DNA of 64,000 bases from S34-282 sp034422075 (GCA_034422075.1 DAOUJX010000060.1:105811-169810); one strand, 5' to 3'; counted from the stretch's first letter, positions 54,378 to 62,578 are shown. A program made the numbers and translations. The notes: generated from the sequence alone by a model not told the origin.

Positions 54378-55037
54378 ATGCTCAGGAAGAGGTGGCTGAT
54401 ATGGGCGATCGCGGGTGCGCTTGCCGCCACGGCCATAGCCGGAGGCGTGGTCGCCGCAACCGCGGCTCGGGGTGGCGACAAGATGGCGAACCTCGGGCTC
54501 GCGTGCGGCAGCGGCGCCAAGGCCGAAACGCTCACCGAAGAGGTCGCCTCCACCATCGGCAGGAGCGCGACGGAGGTCTGCGACGCATTTGCACAGGCTC
54601 AGAACGATGCGCGCGAGCGCTCCCTCCAAGCGCGGCTTGACGGCCTTGTCGAGAAGGGGCGCATTACGCAGGCGCAAGCCGGCGAACTCCGCACTTGGCT
54701 TGCCGCACGCCCCGAGTGGCTGCCTTGGGGACGCTTCGGCAAGCAGGGTTACGGGTTTGCGAGCAGCGTCGTTGCGCGCGCGGCTGAGCTGCTGGGAGTA
54801 GATGAGGAAACGCTGGCCGATGCGGTGAAGCAGGCGCACTCCAGGGCGCTGGCAGAAAAGGTGCGCGCCCGTCTCGACCAACTGGTCGAGGAGGGGCGCC
54901 TCACGCAGGAGCAGGCCGATGAGCTGGCCGAGCGCTTCACCGAGCGAATGGCTGATTCCTCGCACAAGTCCGGCTGGTCCAAGCGCGGCTGGGGCCATGG
55001 GCGGCACGGGCGGATGAAGCACGGGGACTCGGCATAG
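54378..55037 (+). CDS. exported DUF2680-like repeat protein
   Basis: A 219-residue protein with an N-terminal signal or anchor (LIWAIAGALAATAIAGGVVA). Two copies of a helical unit of about 60 residues follow. Each has an LGV/IGR start, a run of charged helix, and LDxLVExGRxTQxQAxEL: compare RLDGLVEKGRITQAQAGEL with RLDQLVEEGRLTQEQADEL. The units resemble DUF2680. The C-terminal end is rich in Gly, His, Lys and Arg (WGHGRHGRMKHG). It lies 48 bp before a two-component system and may be its target or sensor accessory (inference). Confidence 0.72.
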   Translation: MLRKRWLIWAIAGALAATAIAGGVVAATAARGGDKMANLGLACGSGAKAETLTEEVASTIGRSATEVCDAFAQAQNDARERSLQARLDGLVEKGRITQAQAGELRTWLAARPEWLPWGRFGKQGYGFASSVVARAAELLGVDEETLADAVKQAHSRALAEKVRARLDQLVEEGRLTQEQADELAERFTERMADSSHKSGWSKRGWGHGRHGRMKHGDSA

Positions 55038-55048
55038 ACTAGATACGG

Positions 55049-55070
55049 GGAGGGGCGCAAACACCCCTCC
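55049..55070 (+). terminator. hairpin between the DUF2680-like gene and the response regulator
   Basis: GGAGGGG (55049-55055) and CCCCTCC (55064-55070), 8-base loop. No T-run follows, so it may weaken read-through or protect the upstream message rather than terminate fully. Confidence 0.35.
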
Positions 55071-55085
55071 TCAGGTAGCGCATCC

Positions 55086-55775
55086 ATGCCCAGCAAGGTG
55101 CTCATCATCGAAGACGACCCCAGCGTCGTCGACCTGGTCAGCCTCTACCTCGCGCGCGACGGACACGAGGTACTGACTGCGCACGACGGCGCCGAAGGGC
55201 TGCGCCGCGCGCTGGAGGAGGCGCCCGACCTCATCGTCCTCGACTTGATGCTCCCGCTTCTCGATGGGCAGGAGGTGTGCCGCCGGGTGCGCCAGGAGTC
55301 GAATGTGCCCATCGTCATGCTGACGGCGCGAGTGGAGGAAGAGGACCGGCTAACGGGGCTGGAGACGGGCGCGGACGACTACGTGACGAAGCCGTTCAGC
55401 CCGCGTGAGCTGGCTGCACGGGTGCGTGCGGTGCTGCGCCGCACGGCGCGCGACCCGCTGGACCGTGGCCCTATAGTGCTCAACGTCGACGGCGTGAGCG
55501 CGAACGTGCGCAACTACACGGCCTCGCTCGACGGCGTCCCGCTCCAGCTCACCCGCACGGAGTTCCGGCTGCTCATCATGTTCCTGCGCGAGCCGGAGCG
55601 CATGTTCTCGCGGGACGAAATCATCGAGGCGGTGTACGGATACGACTTCGAGGGGTTCGATCGCGCGGTCGACTCGCAGATATACAACCTGCGCCGCAAG
55701 CTGGGGCAGGCCGGCGGCGATGTCAGACGCATCCGGACAATCTACGGCCAGGGCTACCGGTTCCGTGATTGCTAG
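55086..55775 (+). CDS. OmpR/PhoB family response regulator
   Basis: A 229-residue DNA-binding response regulator. The receiver domain has VLIIEDDPSVVDLVSLYLA (acidic pocket), phospho-Asp in LIVLDLMLPLLDG, Thr in VIMLTARVEEED and Lys in VTKPFSPREL. The winged-helix output domain ends VDSQIYNLRRKLGQ and IRTIYGQGYRF. It overlaps the histidine kinase gene by 11 nt. The regulon is unknown. Confidence 0.93.
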   Translation: MPSKVLIIEDDPSVVDLVSLYLARDGHEVLTAHDGAEGLRRALEEAPDLIVLDLMLPLLDGQEVCRRVRQESNVPIVMLTARVEEEDRLTGLETGADDYVTKPFSPRELAARVRAVLRRTARDPLDRGPIVLNVDGVSANVRNYTASLDGVPLQLTRTEFRLLIMFLREPERMFSRDEIIEAVYGYDFEGFDRAVDSQIYNLRRKLGQAGGDVRRIRTIYGQGYRFRDC

Positions 55776-57174
55776 GCTCCTCCTTAGCCTCCAGTTCCGC
55801 CTCGTGCTGGGCTTTGCGGTCGTGCTCGCCGCCGCGCTCATAGCGGTGGGCTGGTACGTCAGCGCGGACGCAAACCGCCGCGCGGCCGAGATCGAGCAGG
55901 AGCGTGTCGATATCCAGGCGAAACGCGTCGAGGTCGCGCTGAAGGCGGTGTTGCGGCCAGGGGGGCTTGGTAGGGGGGCGACGCTGCAGGAGCGAATGAG
56001 CGAGCTGGCGGCGATGCTCGGCGGGCGCATCGTCCTCCACGACGCTTCAGGGGAGCTCATCGCCGATTCCCACAGCGGCGTAGGTGTCAGTATCGTCAAC
56101 ATTGACACCTTGCACGGTCAGGGGTTCGTGGTCACGCGCAGGCTTGTCGCACTTGACGGCCGGCCGTTGGGGCGCATCACCTTCATCCCCGACCAACCGC
56201 TACCGGACGCGGGAGGCACGGTGCCGCTGTACGCCGAGCTGGCCTCCCAGGTGCAGTGGGTGCTGCTGTGGGCTGGGCTCATCGCCGGGGGCGTCGGCAT
56301 CCCCCTCGTCGCCTTTCTCTCGCGCCGCGCGCTTTCGCCGGTGCGTGCGCTTTCGACTGCGGCAGAGCGCCTCGGCCAAGGCGACCTCGCGCAGCGCGTG
56401 AAGCTCACCACCCGGGACGAGATCGGGCGCTTGGCGCACTCCTTCAACCGGATGGCGGAGGAACTGGAGCGAGCCGAGCGCCAGCAGCGCGGGCTGATGG
56501 CCGACATCGCCCACGAACTGCGTACGCCCCTCAGCAACATACGAGGCTATGTCGAGGCGATACGCGACGGCGTCGTCGAGCCAAGCGCTGTGACGCTCGA
56601 CGTGCTGCACGGCCAGGTCGCGCTGCTGACACGCCTCGTCGAGGACCAGCATCTGCTGGCGCTGGCAGAGGCGGGCGCGCTGCCTCTGTACGTCGAGCCG
56701 GAGCAAATCGCCGGCTTGCTGCGCGGGGTTGGGGAGGCGTTTCGAGTGCGCGCGGAGGCTAAAGGCGTGGTACTGCGCAGTGAGATTGCCGGCGAATTGC
56801 CGCCCGTTGCGATAGACCGCGGACGTACGGAGCAAGTGCTCCATAACCTCGTAGACAACGCCGTCACGCATTCCTTTGAAGGCGGCGTTGTCACGCTGGG
56901 CGCGGCGCAGGTGGACGGCGGCTACGTCCGCGTTTGGGTCGCCGACACCGGTAGCGGGATGGAGCGCGAGGTGTTGGAGCACATATTCGAGCGCTTCTAC
57001 CGCGCCGATCCATCGCGGGCGCGCTCCACCGGCGGCTCCGGCCTTGGTCTCACCATCGCCAAGCAATTGGTAGAGGCGCAAGGGGGCCGCATCTGGGCCG
57101 AGAGCACTCCGGGCGCAGGCAGCACGTTCACATTCGAGCTGCCTGCGGCGGCTGAGCCTCCTGCGCCGGGGTAA
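55765..57174 (+). CDS. sensor histidine kinase
   Basis: A 469-residue membrane kinase. TM1 (LVLGFAVVLAAALIAVGWYV), an extracytoplasmic sensor of about 110 residues, TM2 (VLLWAGLIAGGVGIPLVAFL), HAMP (ALSPVRALSTAAERLGQGDL), HisKA with phospho-His in MADIAHELRTPLSNIRGY, and HATPase with NLVDNAVTHS, VADTGSGM and STGGSGLGLTIAKQLV. The start is the GTG at 55765, inside the end of the regulator gene with AGGG upstream. The ligand is not predictable. Confidence 0.92.
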   Translation: MIARLLLSLQFRLVLGFAVVLAAALIAVGWYVSADANRRAAEIEQERVDIQAKRVEVALKAVLRPGGLGRGATLQERMSELAAMLGGRIVLHDASGELIADSHSGVGVSIVNIDTLHGQGFVVTRRLVALDGRPLGRITFIPDQPLPDAGGTVPLYAELASQVQWVLLWAGLIAGGVGIPLVAFLSRRALSPVRALSTAAERLGQGDLAQRVKLTTRDEIGRLAHSFNRMAEELERAERQQRGLMADIAHELRTPLSNIRGYVEAIRDGVVEPSAVTLDVLHGQVALLTRLVEDQHLLALAEAGALPLYVEPEQIAGLLRGVGEAFRVRAEAKGVVLRSEIAGELPPVAIDRGRTEQVLHNLVDNAVTHSFEGGVVTLGAAQVDGGYVRVWVADTGSGMEREVLEHIFERFYRADPSRARSTGGSGLGLTIAKQLVEAQGGRIWAESTPGAGSTFTFELPAAAEPPAPG

Positions 57175-57189
57175 GGGCGCATACATGGG

Positions 57190-57354
57190 CAGCGCCTGCA
57201 TCGCGCAGTGCCTCGTGGCTGCTGCGTTCGGTGTGCCGCCCGTTGTCGGCACGTCGTCCACCAGCGGGATGCGCTTGCCATGGACGCGCTCGACGCAGCT
57301 GGCCGGGGTAACGAACTCCAGCGCCCGCCGCAAAAGACAGGAGAGCGTCGACAT
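57190..57354 (-). pseudogene. comF remnant with internal deletion
   Basis: On the minus strand the frame from the ATG at 57354 reads a ComF-like N terminus (LLRRALEFVTPASC). It jumps straight to the C-terminal phosphoribosyltransferase motif (HGKRIPLVDDVPTTGGTPNA) and then loses similarity. In an intact ComF about 150 or more residues separate these parts, including the zinc cysteines. The 224-bp gap between the kinase and the HAD gene has no other gene. It looks like a deleted competence/PRTase gene. Confidence 0.5.
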
Positions 57355-57398
57355 GCGTTGTTCGGCGCCCTGGGCGGAGCGATAGACTAGGTTCTACG

Positions 57399-58121
57399 AT
57401 GCTGCGCGCAGCCTTCTTCGACTTCTATGGCACCTTGGCCGGATGGCAGCCTGCAGGCGAGCGGATTCAGGCCGACGCGGCGCGCGCCGAGGGGCTGGAC
57501 GTTTCGCCGGAGGCTGTGCGCGACGCCTACCCCGTCGCAAATGCCTACCTCGATTCGCTCAACGCCCAATCGCCGGTTGCGGGGCGTCCGCGGGTGGAGC
57601 GCGACGCGCTGTTCGCGGAGTATGAGCGGAGGCTGCTGGACGCGGCGGGCGTCGAGGCGACGCTCGAGGCTGCTGCCCGCGTCTGGGCGCGCGTCGACGC
57701 GGCTCCCAAGGAGTTTGCGCCCTATCCCGAAGCGCTGCCGACGCTTGCAGAGATGCGCGCGATGGGCCTGAAGACCGGCGTCATCTCCAATATGGGCACC
57801 GATCTGCTTGATACCCTCGTGCAGATGGGCCTCGCCGCTGCGCTCGACGTGCAGGTGACATCAGGAGAGGTCGGCGTCGGCAAGCCCCACCGAGCGATAT
57901 TCGACGCGGCGCTGGCGCGCGCCAGCGTCCGTGCAGGCGAGGCCATCCACGTCGGCGATTCGTACGAGGGAGACGTGCTCGGCGCGCAGGAAGCCGGCCT
58001 GCACGCTCTTCTCCTCGAGCGCGTGCCGCTGCCCACCGTCCCCGCCGCCAGCCCGCGTGTATCGCACCTGGGCGAGGTGGCGGCGTACTTGCGAAAGCAA
58101 GGGCTGGTGGCCGCCACCTAA
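57399..58121 (+). CDS. HAD superfamily hydrolase
   Basis: A 240-residue HAD phosphatase-like protein with a helical cap. Motif I is AAFFDFYGTLAGW (Asp nucleophile; the usual second Asp is replaced by Tyr), motif II is TGVISNMGT, motif III Lys is in VGVGKPHRAIF, and motif IV is HVGDSYEGDVLGAQEAG. The DxYGT form occurs in some haloacid-dehalogenase-like and other HAD groups, so phosphatase activity is not certain. TAGACT ten bases before the ATG suggests a very short leader. Confidence 0.85.
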   Translation: MLRAAFFDFYGTLAGWQPAGERIQADAARAEGLDVSPEAVRDAYPVANAYLDSLNAQSPVAGRPRVERDALFAEYERRLLDAAGVEATLEAAARVWARVDAAPKEFAPYPEALPTLAEMRAMGLKTGVISNMGTDLLDTLVQMGLAAALDVQVTSGEVGVGKPHRAIFDAALARASVRAGEAIHVGDSYEGDVLGAQEAGLHALLLERVPLPTVPAASPRVSHLGEVAAYLRKQGLVAAT

Positions 58122-58169
58122 CGGCGCTCCCGAGCGGCGCTCAGGTATAGTTTCCTTTGGGAAAGGCTG

Positions 58170-58379
58170 ATGCAGCGGATCGGCTGGACATTGCTACTGC
58201 TCGGGGGCGGCGTACTTGTCGGCTACTGGGCCTACTTCATGGTGACGAGGGTGCTGAGCGAGGCACCGCTGCCTATCCGGCTCGGCATCGTGGCGGTCAT
58301 ACTCGGACTGGTTGTGTTGTTCGCCACCGTCGTTCGAGACCGGCTGAAGGAACAGAAAGAGGAAGAGGGGCAGTTCTAA
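58170..58379 (+). CDS. small two-TM membrane protein
   Basis: 69 residues: two hydrophobic segments (WTLLLLGGGVLVGYWAYFMV and LGIVAVILGLVVLFATVV) and a charged C-terminal tail (RDRLKEQKEEEGQF). TATAGT at 58146-58151 is a good -10 box, and GAAAGG precedes the ATG. It lies 20 nt upstream of the YbjQ gene and is probably cotranscribed. Not recognised as a named family. Confidence 0.65.
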   Translation: MQRIGWTLLLLGGGVLVGYWAYFMVTRVLSEAPLPIRLGIVAVILGLVVLFATVVRDRLKEQKEEEGQF

Positions 58380-58399
58380 GACTGCCAAGGAGAAGCGGC

Positions 58400-58726
58400 A
58401 TGGCGATTCTGTCGACAACCGAAACTGTGCCCGGCAAGCGAGTGGTAGAGGTCAAGGGCCTAGCGCAAGGCAATGCAGTCCGCGCGAGGAACATCGGCAG
58501 GGACATCATGGCCGGGCTTCGCAACATCGTCGGCGGCGAAGTCACCGAATATACGCGGCTCATGACCGAGTCTCGTGCGCTCGCAACCAACCGGATGGTG
58601 GAGTCCGCCGAGGGGATGGGCGCCAACGCCGTCGTCGGCATCAGGTACGTGACCTCCATGGTCATGTCGGGCGCATCGGAGTTGCTGGCTTACGGCACCG
58701 CCGTCGTCGTCGAGGACGAGGCATAG
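58400..58726 (+). CDS. YbjQ/UPF0145 family protein
   Basis: A 108-residue protein of the YbjQ (DUF74) family, which forms pentameric rings of unknown function. It has VEVKGLAQGNAVRARNIGRD, IMAGLRNIVGGEVTEYTRLM and GANAVVGIRYVTSMVMSG. The ATG at 58400 follows AAGGAG. The longer open frame beginning earlier overlaps the small membrane protein gene and is not used. Confidence 0.88.
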   Translation: MAILSTTETVPGKRVVEVKGLAQGNAVRARNIGRDIMAGLRNIVGGEVTEYTRLMTESRALATNRMVESAEGMGANAVVGIRYVTSMVMSGASELLAYGTAVVVEDEA

Positions 58727-58750
58727 CCCCCCGCCCCTGACACCCTCCGC

Positions 58751-58796
58751 CGGCGCGCTGCAGGCTTTGCCCGCAGCAACCGGTAGCCGCGCGCCG
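58751..58796. terminator. GC-rich inverted repeat between convergent genes
   Basis: CGGCGCGC (58751-58758) and GCGCGCCG (58789-58796) are perfect inverted arms in the 75-bp gap between ybjQ (plus) and the cysteine hydrolase gene (minus). A bidirectional stop for transcription is likely from the position, but no T-run flanks it. Confidence 0.35.
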
Positions 58797-58801
58797 TCCG
58801 G

Positions 58802-59539
58802 CTAGCCTGCCCCGGCAGCAGCGGTGCGGGGCGCCTGGATGTGCTCCGCCTGCCGCAGGTACGTCTGCGCCTCCTCCATGCCGATGACGCGTGCGTACTT
58901 GGCGTTCATGTCCATCAGGCTCGCCTTGTGGCTGACGGCGAAGCGGTCGAAGCAGCCCTCTTGCACGACGGCGACGTAGAAGCTCGCGGACGCTGCGTCC
59001 ACCACCGTCGCGCGCAGACAGCCGCTGGTCGTCCCGCCGACGACCACCAGCGTGTCGGCGTCAAACTCGTTCAGGTACTGCAGCAGCGGGGTCTGGTAGA
59101 AGGCGGACGCCGCCCGCTTGGCCAGCACCGGCTCGCCCGGGAGCGGCGCGACCTCGGGGATGATCTCGTAGCGGGAGGCCCGCTCGTCGAGTTCGTCGGC
59201 GCTCATCGTCTCGGCATCGCCCGCCTTGCGCGCCTTGTTCGCCCACCCGCCGCCGCGCAACCCGCTTGGCATGCCGCGCGTGTAGATGACCGGCACCCCA
59301 AACTCGCGTGCACAGGCGATCATCGACTGCATCGGCGCAACCGCAGCCCAGGCGTCGTCACCGCAGTTGTTGATGACCTCGCGCATGCGCTCAAGGGTGG
59401 GCCCCGGCGCGACAAAACCCTTGGTCACGTCGACAACGACGAGCACGGGGCGGTTGCCGAGGATGCGCGGATTCTGCTCCAGGTAGTACTCGTAACGCGC
59501 GCGGTCTTCGTCGGAGAGGACGTCGTCCCAGATCGCCAT
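58802..59539 (-). CDS. isochorismatase-family cysteine hydrolase
   Basis: A 245-residue cysteine hydrolase similar to N-carbamoylsarcosine amidase and nicotinamidase relatives. The triad is visible: Asp in VLVVVDVTKGFVAPG, Lys in VLAKRAASAFYQTPL and Cys in VVGGTTSGCLRATVVDAAS, with the preceding cis-peptide region. Family members hydrolyse amides or carbamoyl groups; the substrate is unknown and no pathway genes adjoin it. Confidence 0.85.
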   Translation of the reverse strand: MAIWDDVLSDEDRARYEYYLEQNPRILGNRPVLVVVDVTKGFVAPGPTLERMREVINNCGDDAWAAVAPMQSMIACAREFGVPVIYTRGMPSGLRGGGWANKARKAGDAETMSADELDERASRYEIIPEVAPLPGEPVLAKRAASAFYQTPLLQYLNEFDADTLVVVGGTTSGCLRATVVDAASASFYVAVVQEGCFDRFAVSHKASLMDMNAKYARVIGMEEAQTYLRQAEHIQAPRTAAAGAG

Positions 59540-59616
59540 GCTGCACCTCCCGCCTGCCGCGCCGATTCTACGCTACCGCACTCCCCCGGCGCGAACCTTG
59601 GAGGAACAAGCGTCGC

Positions 59617-59646
59617 TTGACACGCCACAAGAGGCGCACATACCAT
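59617..59646 (+). promoter_or_regulatory. groESL promoter
   Basis: TTGACA (59617-59622), 18-bp spacer, TACCAT (59641-59646). The -35 is a perfect housekeeping hexamer. The predicted start near 59653 falls at the edge of the CIRCE element. Confidence 0.6.
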
Positions 59647-59653
59647 TTCGTGG

Positions 59654-59680
59654 TTAGCAGTCGGCGCATATGAGTGCTAA
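59654..59680 (+). promoter_or_regulatory. CIRCE operator (HrcA binding site)
   Basis: TTAGCAGTC-N9-GAGTGCTAA. It matches the CIRCE consensus TTAGCACTC-N9-GAGTGCTAA at 17 of 18 arm positions; the single change breaks one base pair. It lies between the groESL promoter and groES, so HrcA repression is expected. hrcA itself is outside the window. Confidence 0.9.
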
Positions 59681-59747
59681 CAGGCCGTTAATCAGGTGCA
59701 CGCGCCGCGACAACAGCGGCGTGCTACAACAGGCGCAAGGAGGGCGT

Positions 59748-60041
59748 ATGGCACTGAACCTGCAACCTTTGGGCGACCGCATCGTCGTACAGGCGGTGGA
59801 GCAGGAAGCCCAGACCAAGAGCGGACTCTTGATTCCCGACTCGGCCAAGGAGAAGCCCCAGAAGGGCACGGTCGTCGCCGTAGGACCCGGCCGCCTGACC
59901 GACGAGGGCAAGCGGCTGGAGATGGACGTGGCGACGGGCGACACCGTCGTCTACTCCAAGTTCGCCGGCACCGAATTCACGGAGGACGGCGACGACTACC
60001 TGATTCTCTCGGAGCGCGACATCCTGGCCAAGTTGGGCTAG
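59748..60041 (+). CDS. groES: co-chaperonin GroES
   Basis: 97-residue heptameric lid of the GroEL chamber. It has LQPLGDRIVVQAVEQEAQTK, the mobile-loop region SGLLIPDSAKEKPQKGTVVA and GDTVVYSKFAGTEF. The ATG at 59748 follows AAGGAGG. The leader of about 95 bases carries CIRCE. groL follows after 33 nt. Confidence 0.96.
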   Translation: MALNLQPLGDRIVVQAVEQEAQTKSGLLIPDSAKEKPQKGTVVAVGPGRLTDEGKRLEMDVATGDTVVYSKFAGTEFTEDGDDYLILSERDILAKLG

Positions 60042-60074
60042 GACGCGCCGCACCACCAGCAAGGAGAAAACCCT

Positions 60075-61694
60075 ATGGCAAAGCAAATCGTGTTCGCCGA
60101 TGAGGCGCGCCGTTCCCTCAAGGAGGGGATGGACATCCTGGCCAACACCGTCAAGGTCACGCTCGGCCCCCGCGGCCGCAACGTCATCCTCGACAAGAAG
60201 TTTGGCCCGCCCAACGTCTGCTCCGACGGTGTCACCATCGCCAAGGAGATCGAGCTCGAGGGCCAGTACGAGAACATGGGCGCTCAGCTCCTGAAGGAAG
60301 CGGCGACGAAGACGAACGACGCGGCTGGAGACGGGACCACCACGGCCACGGTGCTGGCGCAGGCCATCATCAACGAGGGCTTCCGCAACATTGCCGCCGG
60401 CGCAGACCCGATGGTGCTCAAGCGCGGTATCGAGAAGGCGGTGAGCGCGCTGCGCGAGCGCATCGAGGGCATGTCCACGCCCGTCACCACCAAGGACCAG
60501 ATCACCCAGGTCGCGTCTCTCTCGGCCCACGACGAGGAGATGGGCGGGCTGATCGCCGAGGTGATGGAGAAGGTGGGCAAGGACGGCGTCATCACGGTCG
60601 AGGAAGGCAAGTCGCTCGGCTACGAAATCGAGTACGTCGAGGGCATGCAGATCGACCGCGGCTACATCTCCCCCTACTTCCTCACCAACTCCGACCGCAT
60701 GGAGACGGTCATCGAAGACCCCTACATCCTCATCACCGACAAGAAGCTCTCGTCGGTGAACGACCTCTTGCCTGCGCTGGAGAAGGTGCTCCAGGTCACC
60801 AAGAGCGTCGTCCTCATCGCCGAGGATGTGGAGGGCGAGGCGCTGGCGACCTTGGTCGTCAACAAGCTGCGCGGCACGCTCACCGCGCTGGCCGTCAAGG
60901 CTCCCGGCTTCGGCGACAGGCGCAAGGAGATGCTCCAGGACATCGCCACCCTCACCGGCGGCACCGTCATCTCCGAGGAGATCGGCCGCAAGCTCGACTC
61001 CGTCACGCCTGAGGACTTTGGGCGCGCGCGCCGCGTCGTCGCCACGAAGGACGACACGACGTTCGTCGAGGGGCACGGCGAGGAGCAGGCGATACAGGAC
61101 CGCATCAAGCAGATCCGCGCCCGCATCGACGACACGACTTCCGACTTCGATCGCGAGAAGCTCCAGGAGCGGCTCGCCAAGCTCTCCGGCGGCGTCGCCA
61201 TCATCAAGGTGGGCGCTGCGACGGAGGTGGAGTTGAAGGAGAAGAAGGCGCGCGTCGAGGACGCCCTGTCCGCCACCCGCGCGGCGGTCGAGGAGGGCAT
61301 CGTCCCTGGCGGCGGCGTCATCCTGGTGCGGGCCGCCGAGACCATCGACACCCTCGACCTCGAGGGCGATGAGCTCACCGGCGCGCGCATCGTCAAGCAC
61401 TCCATCGAGGAGCCCGTCCGCCTCATCGCGATCAACTCCGGCCAGCCCGGCGACGTTATCGTCGACACGGCCAAGCGCTCGGAGGGCGACTGGGGCTACG
61501 ACGCGGAGGCGAACGTGTGGGGCCACATGCTCGAGCGGGGCATCGTCGACCCCGCCAAGGTCACGCGCTCCGCGCTGGAGAACGCGGCCTCCGTCGCGGC
61601 GATGGTGCTGACCACCGAGTCGCTGGTGTCGGACGTGCCGGAGAAGAAGAACGGCGGCGCGCCTGCGATGCCCGACATGCACGACATGATGTAA
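60075..61694 (+). CDS. groL: chaperonin GroEL
   Basis: 60-kDa chaperonin, 539 residues. It has TLGPRGRNVILDKKFG, the ATP-site DAAGDGTTTATVLAQAI, VEEGIVPGGGVILVRAAE and the C-terminal VTRSALENAASVAAMVLTTE. The C-terminal end is short, without the GGM repeats of many GroEL: it ends PAMPDMHDMM, a Met-rich substitute. The order groES-groL with CIRCE is standard. Confidence 0.97.
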   Translation: MAKQIVFADEARRSLKEGMDILANTVKVTLGPRGRNVILDKKFGPPNVCSDGVTIAKEIELEGQYENMGAQLLKEAATKTNDAAGDGTTTATVLAQAIINEGFRNIAAGADPMVLKRGIEKAVSALRERIEGMSTPVTTKDQITQVASLSAHDEEMGGLIAEVMEKVGKDGVITVEEGKSLGYEIEYVEGMQIDRGYISPYFLTNSDRMETVIEDPYILITDKKLSSVNDLLPALEKVLQVTKSVVLIAEDVEGEALATLVVNKLRGTLTALAVKAPGFGDRRKEMLQDIATLTGGTVISEEIGRKLDSVTPEDFGRARRVVATKDDTTFVEGHGEEQAIQDRIKQIRARIDDTTSDFDREKLQERLAKLSGGVAIIKVGAATEVELKEKKARVEDALSATRAAVEEGIVPGGGVILVRAAETIDTLDLEGDELTGARIVKHSIEEPVRLIAINSGQPGDVIVDTAKRSEGDWGYDAEANVWGHMLERGIVDPAKVTRSALENAASVAAMVLTTESLVSDVPEKKNGGAPAMPDMHDMM

Positions 61695-61703
61695 AGCACA
61701 GGG

Positions 61704-61749
61704 GAGCCCTCACCCCCTCCCCCTCGCGGGGCGCAGGAGGTGAGGGCTC
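61704..61749 (+). terminator. strong hairpin terminator after groL
   Basis: GAGCCCTCACC (61704-61714) and GGTGAGGGCTC (61739-61749) are perfect 11-bp arms, followed by TTCGTT. It starts nine bases after the groL stop. Confidence 0.7.
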
Positions 61750-61753
61750 TTCG

Positions 61754-61780
61754 TTGACACGCGCTGGCGCAAAATGCTAG
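61754..61780 (+). promoter_or_regulatory. candidate promoter of the FmdB-like gene
   Basis: TTGACA at 61754-61759 directly after the groL terminator, and TGCTAG at 61775-61780 with a 15-bp spacer. The -10 match and spacing are weak. Confidence 0.3.
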
Positions 61781-61820
61781 CGTTGGCACTCGGCAGCGGT
61801 GTCTGCCAACCCACCTCACC

Positions 61821-62051
61821 ATGCCTACCTACAGCTACGAGTGCTCTAAGGGGCATCACTTCGACCTCAAGCTGAGCTTCCATGAGAGCAGCGCGTCGGC
61901 GCAGTGCCCGACGTGCCACGCCTCCGCGCGTCGCCTCTTCCACGCGCCCCCCGTCATCTACAAGGGATCGGGCTTCTACACCACCGACTACGCTCGCAAG
62001 TCGTCATCGTCCAGCGAGGGCGCGAGCGCAGCCAGCGATTCCTCCGACTAG
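61821..62051 (+). CDS. FmdB family zinc-ribbon protein
   Basis: A 76-residue putative regulatory protein of the FmdB/CxxC_CxxC_SSSS type. It begins MPTYSYECSKGHHFDLKLSF, with a second metal pair in QCPTCHASARRLFHAPPVIY. GSGFYTTDYARKSSSSSEG is the usual Ser-rich ending. The first knuckle has only one Cys (YECSKGHHF), with His possibly completing the site. Function of the family is poorly known. Confidence 0.88.
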   Translation: MPTYSYECSKGHHFDLKLSFHESSASAQCPTCHASARRLFHAPPVIYKGSGFYTTDYARKSSSSSEGASAASDSSD

Positions 62052-62063
62052 GCAGAGCAACCC

Positions 62064-62528
62064 ATGCGCGTAGTTCTCCAGCGGGTCGCCGACGCGTCCG
62101 TGCGTGTGGGCGACGACGCTGTGGGCGCGATCGGGCGCGGCCTCGTCGTGCTGCTCGCTGCCGGCGCCGAAGACACGGACGACGACGTCGCCTACATCGT
62201 CGACAAGACGCTGGACTTGCGTATCTTCCCGGACGCCGAGGGGCGATTCGACCGCTCCGTGCGCGACATCGGGGGGGACCTGCTGGTGGTGAGCCAGTTC
62301 ACGCTCTACGGCGATACGCGCAAGGGCCGCAGGCCCTCCTTCACCGCCGCCGCGCCGCCCGATGCCGCAACGCGCGTCTTCGACGATGCGGTAGCGCGCT
62401 TCCGCCGATCGGGCCTGCGCGTCGAGACGGGCGTCTTTCGGGCCATGATGCAGGTCTCGCTCGTGAACGACGGCCCCGTCACTCTCTGGTTGGACAGCGC
62501 CGAGCGCCACCGACCCCGGCGGGGGTAG
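62064..62528 (+). CDS. dtd: D-aminoacyl-tRNA deacylase
   Basis: Hydrolyses D-amino acids from tRNA. It begins MRVVLQRVADASVRVGDDAV, has LLVVSQFTLYGDTRKGRRPS with the catalytic-region Thr, and ends with NDGPVTLWLDS, the Gly-Pro motif that excludes L-amino acids. It is 154 residues, normal. It is 12 nt after the FmdB-like gene and probably cotranscribed. Confidence 0.94.
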   Translation: MRVVLQRVADASVRVGDDAVGAIGRGLVVLLAAGAEDTDDDVAYIVDKTLDLRIFPDAEGRFDRSVRDIGGDLLVVSQFTLYGDTRKGRRPSFTAAAPPDAATRVFDDAVARFRRSGLRVETGVFRAMMQVSLVNDGPVTLWLDSAERHRPRRG

Positions 62529-62578
62529 GCGCGGCCGGATATCATCGGAGCAACGCATAGGTACTGGGTGGAGGGAGC

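Noticed and set aside
53792..54556. 254-codon minus-strand frame
   Set aside because: It overlaps the clearly better exported repeat-protein gene and has biased Arg/Pro/Ser composition without motifs.
59724..61682. 652-codon minus-strand open frame over groES-groL
   Set aside because: Antisense of highly conserved chaperonin genes; a composition artefact.
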